Below are positions 8,353 through 17,894 of a stretch of DNA of 64,000 nt, in pieces. Location of the stretch: the NCBI GenBank assembly GCA_023408315.1, contig JAEYKI010000001.1, forward strand, positions 1-64,000, in the 5' to 3' direction. Each line of letters begins with the position of its first letter. The stretch's first letter is position 1. The stretch is from Bacillota bacterium. GTDB taxonomy: Bacteria; Bacillota; Clostridia; Christensenellales; Christensenellaceae. Below the pieces are notes generated by a model. It ran no database searches. It saw nothing but the letters and a program-made list of their open reading frames with translations, and was not told the DNA's origin. Position numbers and translations under genes: made by a program.

Positions 8353-9560
8353 TTTGTCACCACCTCGCACTCCAGGTCGTCCGTTTCGTCATGCGGGCTT
8401 ATCTTGGTGCCCGGCGCAACAACAGAGCCTGCCTTCAGCTTCACCTGTGTTCCCACAACCGTAATCTCGTCCGTTCCGCCCACCGTGCATCCGGGTTCCA
8501 CCACCACTTCCTCGTCCAATATGGTTTTTAAAACCACGGCGTTATCCATTACCGTTGTTTCCTGCATAATAATGCTGTCCCGCACAACCGCGTCCTTCTC
8601 CACCACCACGCCGGGGAACAATATGCTGTTCTCCACATCTCCGTAAATATAGCACCCTTCGGAGACGATGCTGTTGCGCACGTGCGCGCCTGCCGCTGCA
8701 AAATGGGGCGGCTTGTTTGGGTTGCGGGAGAATATGCGCCAGGAGGAATCAAACAGGTCCAGCGCCGGGTGTTCACCCAGCAGCTCCATGTTCGCTTCCC
8801 ACAGGCTTTCTATGGTCCCCACGTCCTTCCAGTACCCGTCAAACGGAAACGCAAAAAGCCGACCGCCCTGAGAGAGCATGGTGGGAATGATGTTTTTGCC
8901 AAAATCGTTGGAAGAAGCGGGGTCCTGGTTGTCGCACACCAGGCACCTGCGCAGCTTTTCCCATGTGAAGACGTAAACGCCCATGCTGGCCTTGTTGCTT
9001 TTGGGCTTTTTGGGCTTTTCCTCAAACTCCAGTATGCGCAGGCTTTCATCCGTATTCATAATGCCAAAGCGGCCCGCCTCTTTAATGGATACCTCAATCA
9101 CGGCAATCGTCGCGTCCGCCTTGTTCTTGATATGAAAATCAATCATTTCGCTGTAATCCATTTTGTATATATGGTCGCCGGAGAGCACAACCAGGTATTC
9201 CGGCTGATAGCGTTCTATAAAATAAATGTTCTGGTATATGGCGTTGGCCGTGCCCCTGTACCATTCGCCCCTCTCCTGCTTCATATACGGAGGCAGCACA
9301 AACACGCCGCCCGTAATGCTGTCCAGGTCCCACGGAGCGCCTGTGCCTATGTACGCGTTCAGCTCCAGCGGCTCGTATTGCGTCAGAACGCCCACCGTGT
9401 CCAGGCCGGAATGCACGCAGTTGGAAAGCGTAAAATCTATAATCTTATACTTGCCCCCGTACGGCACGGCCGGTTTGGCCCTGTACTTGGTCAGTACGGA
9501 CAGGCGGCTTCCCTGGCCGCCCGCAAGGATCATTGCGACGCATTTTTTTCTAACGAACAT
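8349..9560 (-). CDS. glgC: Glucose-1-phosphate adenylyltransferase (ADP-glucose pyrophosphorylase)
   Basis: Makes ADP-glucose from ATP and glucose-1-phosphate, the committed step of bacterial glycogen synthesis. The 403-residue protein has the nucleotide loop LAGGQGSRL (about 13-21), the substrate segment RAKPAVPYGGKY, YRGTANAIYQN in the core, and a C-terminal beta-helix domain. GAGGAGGT precedes the start by 6 bases. The first 31 bases overlap the end of glgB, which suggests translational coupling. Confidence 0.96.
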   Translation of the reverse strand: MFVRKKCVAMILAGGQGSRLSVLTKYRAKPAVPYGGKYKIIDFTLSNCVHSGLDTVGVLTQYEPLELNAYIGTGAPWDLDSITGGVFVLPPYMKQERGEWYRGTANAIYQNIYFIERYQPEYLVVLSGDHIYKMDYSEMIDFHIKNKADATIAVIEVSIKEAGRFGIMNTDESLRILEFEEKPKKPKSNKASMGVYVFTWEKLRRCLVCDNQDPASSNDFGKNIIPTMLSQGGRLFAFPFDGYWKDVGTIESLWEANMELLGEHPALDLFDSSWRIFSRNPNKPPHFAAAGAHVRNSIVSEGCYIYGDVENSILFPGVVVEKDAVVRDSIIMQETTVMDNAVVLKTILDEEVVVEPGCTVGGTDEITVVGTQVKLKAGSVVAPGTKISPHDETDDLECEVVTK

Positions 9561-11461
9561 GGCATAACCTCCTCAGTATCCTGATGAAATTCGTAATAAA
9601 CCGCCGAAAGCGGAGGCAATGTTAAAAGCACCGTGTAAGGTTTATCCCGAAACGGCTTCCGCACGGTTGCGGCCTGGCGCACCGCGGGCACGCCGCTTCC
9701 GCCAAAAGGCGAATCGTCGCTGTTCAGGATGCATTGAATGCGCCCCGGCCGTTTAAGACCCACCGTGTATTCTTCCCGCGCCACCGGCGTAAAATTTACG
9801 GCGCACAGGATATCCGGCCCTTCACCCGCTTCCGCGTGCCGCATAAAAACAAGCACGCTGTGCGCCGCGTCGTCCGCATTCAGCCAGGTAAAGCCTTCCC
9901 AGCAGCCATCCAGTTGGTACAGCGCCGGGGCGTTTTGATAGATATGATTGAGAGCGGCCACATATTTTTGCATGCCCGCATGTTTTTCGTAATCCAGCAA
10001 AAACCAGTCCAGTTCGCGCTCATACGCCCATTCTATAAATTGACCGAATTCGCTTCCCATAAACAACAGTTTTTTACCGGGATGCGCAAACATAAACCCA
10101 TAAAGCGCGCGCAGGGAGGCAAACTTCTGCCAGTAATCGCCAAACATTTTATCCAGCATGGATTTTTTGCCATGCACCACTTCGTCGTGGGAATAAGCGA
10201 GTATATAATTTTCCGAAAACGCGTACAGCATGGAAAACGTAATCTTGCCGTGGTGGTGCTGCCTGAAGTAATGGTCCAGGGACATATACAGCAGCGTGTC
10301 GTGCATGAATCCCATGTTCCATTTAAATGTAAAACCCAGCCCCCCGTCATAAGGCGGCTTTGTAATGCCCGGATACGCGGTGGATTCTTCCGCCACCATC
10401 ATGCAGCCCGCAAAGTTTGTCAAAACCACGCTGTTTAATTTGCGTAAAAATTGCTCCGCGGATATGTCTATGTTCCCGCCGTATTTGTTGGGCACAAAAT
10501 TGCCCGGCTCACGCGCGTAATCCAGGTACAGCATGCTGGTTACCGCGTCCACCCGCAACCCGTCCAGGTGGTATGTGTCCATAAAGAAAACGGCGCTGGA
10601 AACAAGAAAGCTTACCACTTCGGGCCTCTCAAAGTTGAATACCACCGTGCCCCACTCCGGGTGTTCGCCGCGCAGGGGGTTCTCGTGCTCATACAGGCAC
10701 GTGCCGTCAAATTTCCGCAGGCCGTGTTCGTCCTTTGGGAAGTGCGCGCCCACCCAGTCCATAATCACGCCAATGCCGTTTTGGTGCAGTACGTCCACAA
10801 AATACATAAAATCCTGCGGCGCGCCGTAACGGCTTGTAACCGCAAAAAATCCGGTGATCTGGTATCCCCACGATCCGCCGTACGGGTGCTCCATCAGGGG
10901 CAGCGCCTCCACATGGGTAAACCCCATCTCCAGGCAATAAGCCGCCACCTCGTGCGCAAGCTCGCGGTAGCTGGGAAACCGGTAGCCCTCCTTTTGGCGC
11001 CAGGAACCCATGTGCATCTCGTATATGGATACCGGCTCCTTCTGCACGTTGCGGCTCGGGCGTTTTTGCATATATGCCCCGTCCTGCCATTCGTAGCCGC
11101 CAATATCCCATACCTTGGAAGCCGTTTCAGGAGAGGTTTCCGCGTGGAAAGCAAACGGGTCCGCCTTGTATACGGTTTTACCGTCGTATCCGGTGATGCG
11201 GTATTTATAATTGTCTCCGTTCTTTGCACCCGCCACATAGGCGGCATAAACGCCGTTTTTGTGGTGGCGCATAGGGTTTTGCGCAGGGTCCCAGCCGTTA
11301 AAATCTCCCACCACGCTGATTTGCCGGGCATTTGGCGCCCACACGCAAAACCGGTGCATGGAAACCTCGGGCATCCAATGGCACCCAAACAACAGGTAGG
11401 CCCTCTGCGCCTCGCCCGTATTGAACAGATACAAATCAGAATCCGGAATATCCCTGCTCAT
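9530..11461 (-). CDS. glgB: 1,4-alpha-glucan branching enzyme (GH13)
   Basis: Forms alpha-1,6 branches in glycogen. The 643 residues have an N-terminal CBM48 domain (VWAPNARQISVVGDFNGWD), a GH13 barrel with the nucleophile region GLRVDAVTSM, the acid region MVAEESTAYP and the HD pair in YSHDEVVHGKKS, and a C-terminal beta-sandwich. Length and motif order fit GlgB. It lies 25 bases after pgi and overlaps glgC by 31 bases, so the whole glycogen set is likely one transcript. Confidence 0.96.
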   Translation of the reverse strand: MSRDIPDSDLYLFNTGEAQRAYLLFGCHWMPEVSMHRFCVWAPNARQISVVGDFNGWDPAQNPMRHHKNGVYAAYVAGAKNGDNYKYRITGYDGKTVYKADPFAFHAETSPETASKVWDIGGYEWQDGAYMQKRPSRNVQKEPVSIYEMHMGSWRQKEGYRFPSYRELAHEVAAYCLEMGFTHVEALPLMEHPYGGSWGYQITGFFAVTSRYGAPQDFMYFVDVLHQNGIGVIMDWVGAHFPKDEHGLRKFDGTCLYEHENPLRGEHPEWGTVVFNFERPEVVSFLVSSAVFFMDTYHLDGLRVDAVTSMLYLDYAREPGNFVPNKYGGNIDISAEQFLRKLNSVVLTNFAGCMMVAEESTAYPGITKPPYDGGLGFTFKWNMGFMHDTLLYMSLDHYFRQHHHGKITFSMLYAFSENYILAYSHDEVVHGKKSMLDKMFGDYWQKFASLRALYGFMFAHPGKKLLFMGSEFGQFIEWAYERELDWFLLDYEKHAGMQKYVAALNHIYQNAPALYQLDGCWEGFTWLNADDAAHSVLVFMRHAEAGEGPDILCAVNFTPVAREEYTVGLKRPGRIQCILNSDDSPFGGSGVPAVRQAATVRKPFRDKPYTVLLTLPPLSAVYYEFHQDTEEVMPCSLEKNASQ

Positions 11462-11486
11462 AATCCCCCACCTGTCAGCCGGCAGT

Positions 11487-12878
11487 TCAGCCTATGTCCA
11501 TTACAAACCTGCCGTCCTTGCTTGATCCTTTTGCCAGCTCGGCCGCTTTTTGTTCATAGCCCTGCCTGCCCATCAGCGCAAAGGTGGCAATCTTGCCTTC
11601 TTCCACGCCAGGCTGGTCAAACGCGTTTATGTTCAAAAGCTCGCCCGCCGCCGCGGTCGCCATCTCCAAAAAGAAGAACAGCGCGCCCACCTCGGAAGCC
11701 GCCGGCTTTTTCAGGGTGATTTTCATGTTCATTTTGCCGGCCTTGGTAACTGCGTACTCGGTCGCCGCCGCCTCGGAAGCAATCAGCTTGTTCAAGGTCT
11801 GGCCCGCCAAATATGCCGCGTCCATCACGTCAATGGGCGGCTTGGGTATGGTAAGCGTGGTGTTGAATTCCTCCACGCCAATAAAGCAGATGATCTTGTC
11901 AAACGGCCCTTCCGTATAGAGCTGAATCTGGGAATGCTGGTCCGTTACGCCCAGCGCGCGCACGGGGGTTTGGCCGGTGTGCACGGTGTTGCCGCGGTTG
12001 TCCACATTCTTGCCCAGTGATTCCGCCCAAAGCTGTGCGTACCATTCCGCCATGCTGGCAAGCCCGTCCGCGTAGGGCATCATAACGGATATGTTCACAT
12101 CCTCCGCCATGGCCACACAGTGCGTAAGCGCGTACATATACGCCGGGTTTTTATATAAGTCTTCGCCGCAGCAGGCTTTGTCCATTTCTGCCGCGCCCGC
12201 CAGCATCGCTTTTACATCTATGTTCAGCACCGCAGCCGAAAGCAGGCCCACGGGAGACAGCACGGAGAACCTGCCGCCCACCCCGTCTGGAACGATATAC
12301 GTTTTAAAGCCGTACTGGTTGCATATCTTCTTCATAATGCCTTTTTCTTTATCTGTGGTAACAACAATGTTTTCGCTGTATTTGCCGCCAACCTTTTCTT
12401 CAATCAGCTTCAAAACGATCATGAACTGCGCCATGGTCTCCACCGTCTCTCCGGATTTGGTGATCACATGGAACGCGGTTTTTGCAGGGTCTATAATATC
12501 AAACAGCGCGTTCATGCGGTCCGGGTCCACGTTGTCCTCCACATAAAACCGCACACCGCCGCGTTTCTCGCGCGGGAGTTCGTTATAATGCGTATGTTTC
12601 AAGGCTGTAAACAGCGCCTTTGAGCCCAATGCGGAGCCGCCAATGCCCAGCACCACAAAGTTCTCAAATTTCACGTTGATCTCTTTGGCCAGGTTCTCCA
12701 TGTCCGCCACAATTTCGTCCTGGTTATAGGGCAGCGCACGCCACGCCATCGCGGCCTTTTTGGCGCACATGGCGCTGTGCACTTCCGGAATACGCGCTGC
12801 CATGCGCTCCAGCATATCCGGGGCAATTCCGTGCGGCCCCACGCCGGATTTTAGCATATTGTTAAAATCAATCCTCAT
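11487..12878 (-). CDS. pgi: Glucose-6-phosphate isomerase
   Basis: Interconverts glucose-6-phosphate and fructose-6-phosphate. The 463 residues contain VLGIGGSALGSKA (phosphate-binding region), the signature GGRFSVLSPVGLLSAA, and QLWAESLGKN. Placed first in the glycogen operon, it can draw fructose-6-phosphate into storage carbon. ATG 12878 is preceded by AAGGAG. Confidence 0.95.
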   Translation of the reverse strand: MRIDFNNMLKSGVGPHGIAPDMLERMAARIPEVHSAMCAKKAAMAWRALPYNQDEIVADMENLAKEINVKFENFVVLGIGGSALGSKALFTALKHTHYNELPREKRGGVRFYVEDNVDPDRMNALFDIIDPAKTAFHVITKSGETVETMAQFMIVLKLIEEKVGGKYSENIVVTTDKEKGIMKKICNQYGFKTYIVPDGVGGRFSVLSPVGLLSAAVLNIDVKAMLAGAAEMDKACCGEDLYKNPAYMYALTHCVAMAEDVNISVMMPYADGLASMAEWYAQLWAESLGKNVDNRGNTVHTGQTPVRALGVTDQHSQIQLYTEGPFDKIICFIGVEEFNTTLTIPKPPIDVMDAAYLAGQTLNKLIASEAAATEYAVTKAGKMNMKITLKKPAASEVGALFFFLEMATAAAGELLNINAFDQPGVEEGKIATFALMGRQGYEQKAAELAKGSSKDGRFVMDIG

Positions 12879-12969
12879 AATTACTCCTTTGCAAGCCTGG
12901 CTTGTTACACCTGTTTATTACTATGTGCCGCCGCAGGGCGTTTATTCCCGCGCGGCCTCGCCTATCTTT

Positions 12970-12998
12970 AGTTTAGCCCATGTGGGAAAATAATTCAA
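12970..12998 (-). promoter_or_regulatory. Probable promoter of the pgi-glg operon
   Basis: On the minus strand TTGAAT (12993-12998) and TAAACT (12970-12975) are 17 bases apart, about 95 bases before the pgi start codon. The 277-base gap 12879-13155 between pgi and the flippase holds this promoter and the divergent one at 13089. No ORF of note was seen there. Confidence 0.55.
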
Positions 12999-13088
12999 TA
13001 TAAACCAAAATAAACAAAATAGGTTTATAAGCCGCGCACGGGCGCACCCGCTCCGCATTGCCGTTCCAGTAAAACGCATGCAAAACCG

Positions 13089-13118
13089 TTGCCATTTAAT
13101 CCCGGTTTGTGCTATATT
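13089..13118 (+). promoter_or_regulatory. Probable promoter of the flippase gene
   Basis: TTGCCA (13089-13094) and TATATT (13113-13118) are 18 bases apart, with the expected start about 30 bases before the flippase ATG. Confidence 0.6.
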
Positions 13119-13155
13119 GAAGCGTAAAAATAAAAAACTTGGGAAAGGCTTTTAT

Positions 13156-14550
13156 ATGAGCAATAACAGGAGTTTTTTTGGAAGCGCTTTTTTCTACACC
13201 ATCGGCGTGGTACTGGCACAAGGCACTTCCTTTGTAACAACCATGGTTCTCGCACGGTTGATGCCCACAGAGCAGTTTGCACCGCTTACGGTGGTGTATG
13301 TTTGGGTTACCATTTTTGGCACCATTGCAGGCCTGCAGGCATTTGGCTCCATGAACAATGCAAAGCTGGACTTTGGGCCGGAGAAGCTGGATTCCTATAC
13401 CTCCTCTACATACGGTATGGGTCTGGTGAGTATGGCCGTCCTCCTGGGAATATTTTTTTTGCTGCAGGATGTTCTGGCTTCTTCCATGCAGCTTCCTTTC
13501 ACGGTTATACTCCTGTGCCTGGTGCAGGGCTTCTTCTCTTTTACCACGCAGCATATAGCGGCCAAATACCGCGTTTTAAACCAGCCGGGCAAGTTTGTTT
13601 TTTGGACGGCCATTGCACTGTTGTTGCGCCTCGTGTTATCCATTGTACTGGTGCTCCACCTTACGCAAGACAAATACCTGGGCGATGTGTATGGTTCATC
13701 CATCGCATACGGTATAGTGGGCATTGCGGCGGCTATTCTGATATTTGCCCGCGGCAAATCCTTTTACAACGCTAAATGGTGGAAATACTGCATCACTCTC
13801 ACCTTGCCCATGGTGTTCAGCGGGCTTGCAAACTACGTGCTGCTACAGGCAAACCGGCTGATGCTGCAATATATGAGCACGCCTCTTGAAACCGCGCTGT
13901 ACGGTTATGCCGCCACCATCGCGGTGGCCATTACCGGCGTGTGGCTTGCGTTCAACAACGCCTGGTCTGTCTGGTATTTTGACAAAACACACGCGGGCGC
14001 AAAAGAAGAGATTATCCAACTGTATAAAAAATATTGCCTGTTTGTTACTCTTTTATCTGTGGCGTTCACGCTGGTATGCCCGGATATTGTGCGCATACTG
14101 GGCGGCCGCCAATACGAGGCGGGCATTCCCATGATTCCAATGATTGCGGCGGGCTGTTACTTTTTGTTCCTGTATTCCTTTGCGGTCAACTATGAAACCT
14201 ATAAGCAAAAAACTGTTCACATCGCAGTCTGCACCGTGGCCACCGCAGTACTCAATATACTCCTAAACTATTTCCTCATTCCCTTGTATGGCGGAATGGG
14301 TTCTGCTATTGCCACTCTAATATCATACGTACTGCTTTTTCTGCTTCATTTTATTATGGCAAAATTTATCATCAAAGGCTTTGAAATCAGCTTTATCCAG
14401 CTACTCATTCCCGCGCTGTACATCTTTGCCGCGCTTGGCGCAACATACCTGCTCATGGATTTCTGGCCAGCCCGCTGGGCCGTGGGCGTTCTGATGCTCG
14501 TGCTTTCCTTCCGCACTTACCGCCAAAGCAGGCATATTATGATGGAATAG
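13156..14550 (+). CDS. Polysaccharide flippase, Wzx/MOP superfamily
   Basis: A 464-residue integral membrane protein with about 12 to 14 hydrophobic helices over its whole length, the pattern of Wzx-type lipid-linked oligosaccharide flippases (MOP superfamily). It begins MSNNRSFFGSAFFYTIGVV; GGGAAAGG stands about 8 bases before this ATG, so the in-frame extension to 13078 is unlikely. As the first gene of the glycan locus it would export undecaprenyl-linked units built by the neighbouring glycosyltransferases. The substrate cannot be told from sequence. Confidence 0.85.
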   Translation: MSNNRSFFGSAFFYTIGVVLAQGTSFVTTMVLARLMPTEQFAPLTVVYVWVTIFGTIAGLQAFGSMNNAKLDFGPEKLDSYTSSTYGMGLVSMAVLLGIFFLLQDVLASSMQLPFTVILLCLVQGFFSFTTQHIAAKYRVLNQPGKFVFWTAIALLLRLVLSIVLVLHLTQDKYLGDVYGSSIAYGIVGIAAAILIFARGKSFYNAKWWKYCITLTLPMVFSGLANYVLLQANRLMLQYMSTPLETALYGYAATIAVAITGVWLAFNNAWSVWYFDKTHAGAKEEIIQLYKKYCLFVTLLSVAFTLVCPDIVRILGGRQYEAGIPMIPMIAAGCYFLFLYSFAVNYETYKQKTVHIAVCTVATAVLNILLNYFLIPLYGGMGSAIATLISYVLLFLLHFIMAKFIIKGFEISFIQLLIPALYIFAALGATYLLMDFWPARWAVGVLMLVLSFRTYRQSRHIMME

Positions 14551-14596
14551 AACCGGCAGCTTTAAAAGATGCAAAAAAAACCATATTGCCCTCGGG

Positions 14597-14625
14597 TTGA
14601 AAAAAAGACGCGAATGGCCTATACT
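14597..14625 (+). promoter_or_regulatory. Promoter of the GT2 gene at 14665
   Basis: TTGAAA (14597-14602) and TATACT (14620-14625) are 17 bases apart, giving a leader of about 30 bases. Confidence 0.7.
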
Positions 14626-14664
14626 ATAGGTGGCCACACGGCCAAATAAAAGGCAGGTTTAAAC

Positions 14665-15492
14665 ATGCAAAAAGATTTCAGCCATTGTTTTGCTCTCTGC
14701 GCGTACCAGGTGAATCCAAACCTGGAAGAATGCGTGCAAACGCTGCTGGCGCAAACATTACAGACGAAAATCATTATGATCACGGGTAGCCCGAACAGCC
14801 ATATCTCTTCGGTTGCCCAAAAATACAACCTGCCCCTGTATGTAAACGAAAACACCACAGGCATGGCAAGCAACTGGAACTATGCTTACAAAATGGCGGA
14901 TACGGACTATGTGACCATTGCGCACGAGGACGACCTGTACGATAACGAATACGCGGCGTCCATAGCTGCGGCTGCAGGCGGGCGCTCTTCACCGCTCATC
15001 CTGTTTACGGATTACTGGGAACTGAACGAAGAGACGATGATCCGGGAGAGCAGGCTTCTTGCTATCAAGCGCCGCATGAACGCTCCTTTCCGTGTGCGCG
15101 CCTTCCAGGGCAGCCGGTTTATCCGCAACCGCATCCTTTCCTTTGGATGCTCCATCTGCTGCCCGTCCGTTACGTACCACAAGGCGGTCATTGGGGATTT
15201 TGAGTTCAACCAGGACTTCCAGTGCAACCTGGACTGGGATGCGTGGTACCGCATCTCGCAAAACAAGGGCGCGTTTATCTATGTGCCAAGCCCGCTCATG
15301 ATCCACCGCATCCACGAGCAGTCCGAAACCACCCGGCTTTTAAAAGCCGGCATCCGCCAGAGTGAAGACCTTATTATGTTCAAACGTTACTGGCCGGGTT
15401 GGATTGCGGGCAGGCTAATGAAAAGCTATGCAAGCGGCACAGAGGACAACAATAAGCTTTTAGAGAAGCCAGAAAGCGATAAAATCGGATAG
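14665..15492 (+). CDS. Family 2-like glycosyltransferase
   Basis: A 275-residue cytoplasmic protein of the GT-A fold. It has a nucleotide-sugar half with ITGSPNSHISSVA, then NENTTGMASNWNYAYKMA and the metal motif VTIAHEDDLYDNEY (about 87-100), where EDD stands for the usual DxD. The C-terminal part has WDAWYRIS, similar to the acceptor region of GT2 enzymes. It follows the flippase on the plus strand but has its own promoter. The sugar it transfers is not known. Confidence 0.8.
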   Translation: MQKDFSHCFALCAYQVNPNLEECVQTLLAQTLQTKIIMITGSPNSHISSVAQKYNLPLYVNENTTGMASNWNYAYKMADTDYVTIAHEDDLYDNEYAASIAAAAGGRSSPLILFTDYWELNEETMIRESRLLAIKRRMNAPFRVRAFQGSRFIRNRILSFGCSICCPSVTYHKAVIGDFEFNQDFQCNLDWDAWYRISQNKGAFIYVPSPLMIHRIHEQSETTRLLKAGIRQSEDLIMFKRYWPGWIAGRLMKSYASGTEDNNKLLEKPESDKIG

Positions 15493-15568
15493 CAAAAGCC
15501 GTTTTTTGCGAAGCGGCCCAGCTTGACGACAAAGTTCATAATGATTAAAATACACAAGAAGCAAAATT

Positions 15569-15700
15569 CCCTTACTATATAAGGGCTGCTGAAAGCCCAA
15601 GCCACCGGCCAAAGGGACAATCGTCCCTTTGAAATCCCATTTGCCAAAAAACGCCGTTTTCACGGCATTTTTTAAACATTAAAGCCTTTTGCTTCTTTTC
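15569..15700. repeat. Intergenic multi-hairpin repeat, copy A
   Basis: The converging gap 15493-15729 contains CCCTT/AAGGG (15569-15585), GGGCT/AGCCC (15583-15598), CAAAGGGAC/GTCCCTTTG with loop aatc (15610-15631), then an AAATCCCATTTG linker and a GCCG/CGGC stem with flanking A and T runs (15646-15673). The last two stems and the linker recur near 38,000, 42,350 and 52,500. The 15646-15673 stem probably terminates transcription from both sides (the GT2 gene and neuC). Confidence 0.8.
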
Positions 15701-15729
15701 CGAAAAAAATGGAATATGGGACTAAACCG

Positions 15730-16890
15730 CTATAAATCGTAAAACTGCTTTTTTAAATCGATTGTTTTATTGTACAGGAAATCCTTTATAATCCCTGTAA
15801 TCAGCCTGGATGCGTCTCCGCTGCCGTATGGGTTGGGCAGCGCGCGTATCTTTTCTTTAAAATCCGGCGTAAGGCATTTTTCAAGCGCGTTCGCAACCGC
15901 CTGCGCTTCGGGCGGGCAGTTCACAATAGATTCGCCCATAATCCTGCCCTTCTGCCTGTCCCCTATGTTCAGGGTGGGCACGCCCATTGCAGGCGCTTCC
16001 ACAATGCCGCTGGAGGAATTCCCCACAACCGCGTCCGCGTACTTCATGGCGCTCAAATATCTAAGCTGGCCAAGTGATGTATAGGCCGCAACCCTGTCTT
16101 TATGCTTCTCCGCATACGCGTCTATCATGGCGTTAATCACGCGTCCGTCCGTATCGGCGTTCGCTTTGGTGAAAATCACTTTTAAGTCTTTCATTTGGTC
16201 CAGCGCCCCCAGCAGGTTTTCAAACTGCCGCGCGGCGGTCTGCTTTTCCAGCGTTACGGGGTGGAATGTAACCAGCGCGTACCTGCCTTTCAAAGAAAAG
16301 CCTATTTCGCGCTCCAAATCCTCTTTTGAAAGCAGGGGCATCTTTTTAATATTCTCCACGCCCAGCGCTCCCACGCAAAAAACCCTGTCCGGCTGCTCGC
16401 CAAGCTGTATGATCCGTTTACGGTAATCCTCCGTGCTGGCAAAATGCAGATAACTCATTTTGGTGATGGAATGCCGGAACGCCTCGTCGAACGCGCCCTG
16501 CGTGGTCTCCCCGCCGGAAATATGTGCAATGGGAATATTGGCGACAGCCGCCGCCGCAGTGGCGGCGAATACCTCATACCGGTCCCCCAGCACCACAAGA
16601 AAATCGGGCCGAAGCCGCGCAAAACATCCCGCAAACCCGTCCAGTGCCAGCGCCATTGTTTTGGATACGCCAATGGAGGTATCGGAACTTAAAAGAATCT
16701 CTATTTTCTCCGCGATCTCAAACCCGTCTTCCTCAATCTGCCTGTAGGTCAGTCCAAACTCGGGAGACAGATGCGCGCCCGTAGCCACTATTTGAAGCTC
16801 CAGCTTTTCATCCTGGCGGATCCGCTCAAGCAGAGGCTTTAAAAGCCCATATTCCGCACGGGTGCTGGTGACGACGCAGACCTTCTTCAT
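15730..16890 (-). CDS. neuC: UDP/GDP-N-acetylglucosamine-type 2-epimerase (hydrolysing), NeuC/LegG family
   Basis: Hydrolysing 2-epimerase that makes a free N-acetylmannosamine-type sugar for nonulosonate synthesis. The 386 residues have the GT-B-like epimerase fold with TSTRAEYGLLKPLL at the N terminus, LGDRYEVFAAT, HISGGETTQGAFDEAFRHS and GNSSSGIVEAP near the UDP site. Because legB and legC are in the same locus, the real substrate is probably a 2,4-diacetamido-trideoxy sugar nucleotide (LegG role) rather than UDP-GlcNAc; this is inference. It overlaps the stop of neuB as ATGA and is last in the long minus-strand operon that begins with rfbF. Confidence 0.9.
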   Translation of the reverse strand: MKKVCVVTSTRAEYGLLKPLLERIRQDEKLELQIVATGAHLSPEFGLTYRQIEEDGFEIAEKIEILLSSDTSIGVSKTMALALDGFAGCFARLRPDFLVVLGDRYEVFAATAAAAVANIPIAHISGGETTQGAFDEAFRHSITKMSYLHFASTEDYRKRIIQLGEQPDRVFCVGALGVENIKKMPLLSKEDLEREIGFSLKGRYALVTFHPVTLEKQTAARQFENLLGALDQMKDLKVIFTKANADTDGRVINAMIDAYAEKHKDRVAAYTSLGQLRYLSAMKYADAVVGNSSSGIVEAPAMGVPTLNIGDRQKGRIMGESIVNCPPEAQAVANALEKCLTPDFKEKIRALPNPYGSGDASRLITGIIKDFLYNKTIDLKKQFYDL

Positions 16891-17885
16891 AACTCAATCA
16901 ACTCGTCTTCCTTAAAATCGCGCCGCGCAATTCTGCCGGTCACCTCGTGCAGCCGCATGGGGCTTATACCGTTGCCCGGGCGTTTAACGGCAAGGTTCCA
17001 TTCTGTAAACGCATCGCCTTTTTTAATATCCATAGCTGCCACAATGCTTTTGCGTGCAATGGCCATATTCTTGATCTCGGAGGGAGACGGAACTTTTTCA
17101 GCGCTTCCCATAGACTCCTCCACAATGCGGATAGCGCGAATCATAGCCGCCAGTTCATGGGGCTCCAGGCTCGCCTTGTGGTCCGGCCCTTCCAGGTTCT
17201 TGTCCAGCGTAAAATGCTTTTCTATCACGCGCGCGCCCATGGCAACCGCCGCAACCGCCACCTCTATGCCCGGCGTGTGGTCCGAATAGCCAACGGGCAC
17301 GCCAAATGTCTCGTGCATGGTCTGCATGGCGCGCAGATTCACGTCGGCATAAGGCGTGGGATACTCCGTGTTACAGTGCAGCAGAATAATTTCATGCGCG
17401 CCGTTTTTCACAAGAATATCGGTAGCGGCGCCAATCTCCGCAAGCGTGCTCATGCCGGTGGAAAGGATCACCTTGCAACCCAGTTTGCCTATTTTGGTCA
17501 GATAAGGCAGGTTTGTAATCTCGCCGGAGGGTATCTTCATATATTCCAGGCCCATTCCGGCCAGAAAATCCACGCTTTCCAGGTCAAACGGTGTGGAAAG
17601 AAACTGTATGCCAACTTCTTCGCACAGTTTTTTCAGCTCAATAAACGCGTCGTACGGCAGCTCAAACTTGCGCACCATTTCTATCTGGCTTTCGTCCCCG
17701 CCCGTGGCCGCCTTCTGGTATTCCGCCTTTTCCGCATAACGGGACATTACAAGCTCCGCCTTAAACGTCTGGAACTTCACCGCGTCCGCGCCCGCTTTTT
17801 GGGCTTCCAGCACAAGCTGCCGGGCCATTTCCATATTGCCGTTGTGGTTTACGCCCGCCTCGGCTATAATCAGCACTTTATCCAT
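16887..17885 (-). CDS. neuB: Nonulosonate synthase, NeuB/LegI family
   Basis: Condenses phosphoenolpyruvate with a six-carbon amino sugar to give a sialic-acid-like nine-carbon acid. The 332 residues begin with IAEAGVNHNGNMEMA (barrel active site) and include DAVKFQTFKAE, STPFDLESVDFL, STGMSTLAEI and VGYSDHTPGIE, and end with a SAF (antifreeze-like) domain carrying KRPGNGISP. These are the standard NeuB parts. The context of legB/legC-like genes favours legionaminate synthase. The start has AGGAGAA before it. Confidence 0.93.
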   Translation of the reverse strand: MDKVLIIAEAGVNHNGNMEMARQLVLEAQKAGADAVKFQTFKAELVMSRYAEKAEYQKAATGGDESQIEMVRKFELPYDAFIELKKLCEEVGIQFLSTPFDLESVDFLAGMGLEYMKIPSGEITNLPYLTKIGKLGCKVILSTGMSTLAEIGAATDILVKNGAHEIILLHCNTEYPTPYADVNLRAMQTMHETFGVPVGYSDHTPGIEVAVAAVAMGARVIEKHFTLDKNLEGPDHKASLEPHELAAMIRAIRIVEESMGSAEKVPSPSEIKNMAIARKSIVAAMDIKKGDAFTEWNLAVKRPGNGISPMRLHEVTGRIARRDFKEDELIEL

Positions 17886-17894
17886 CGCGTTCTC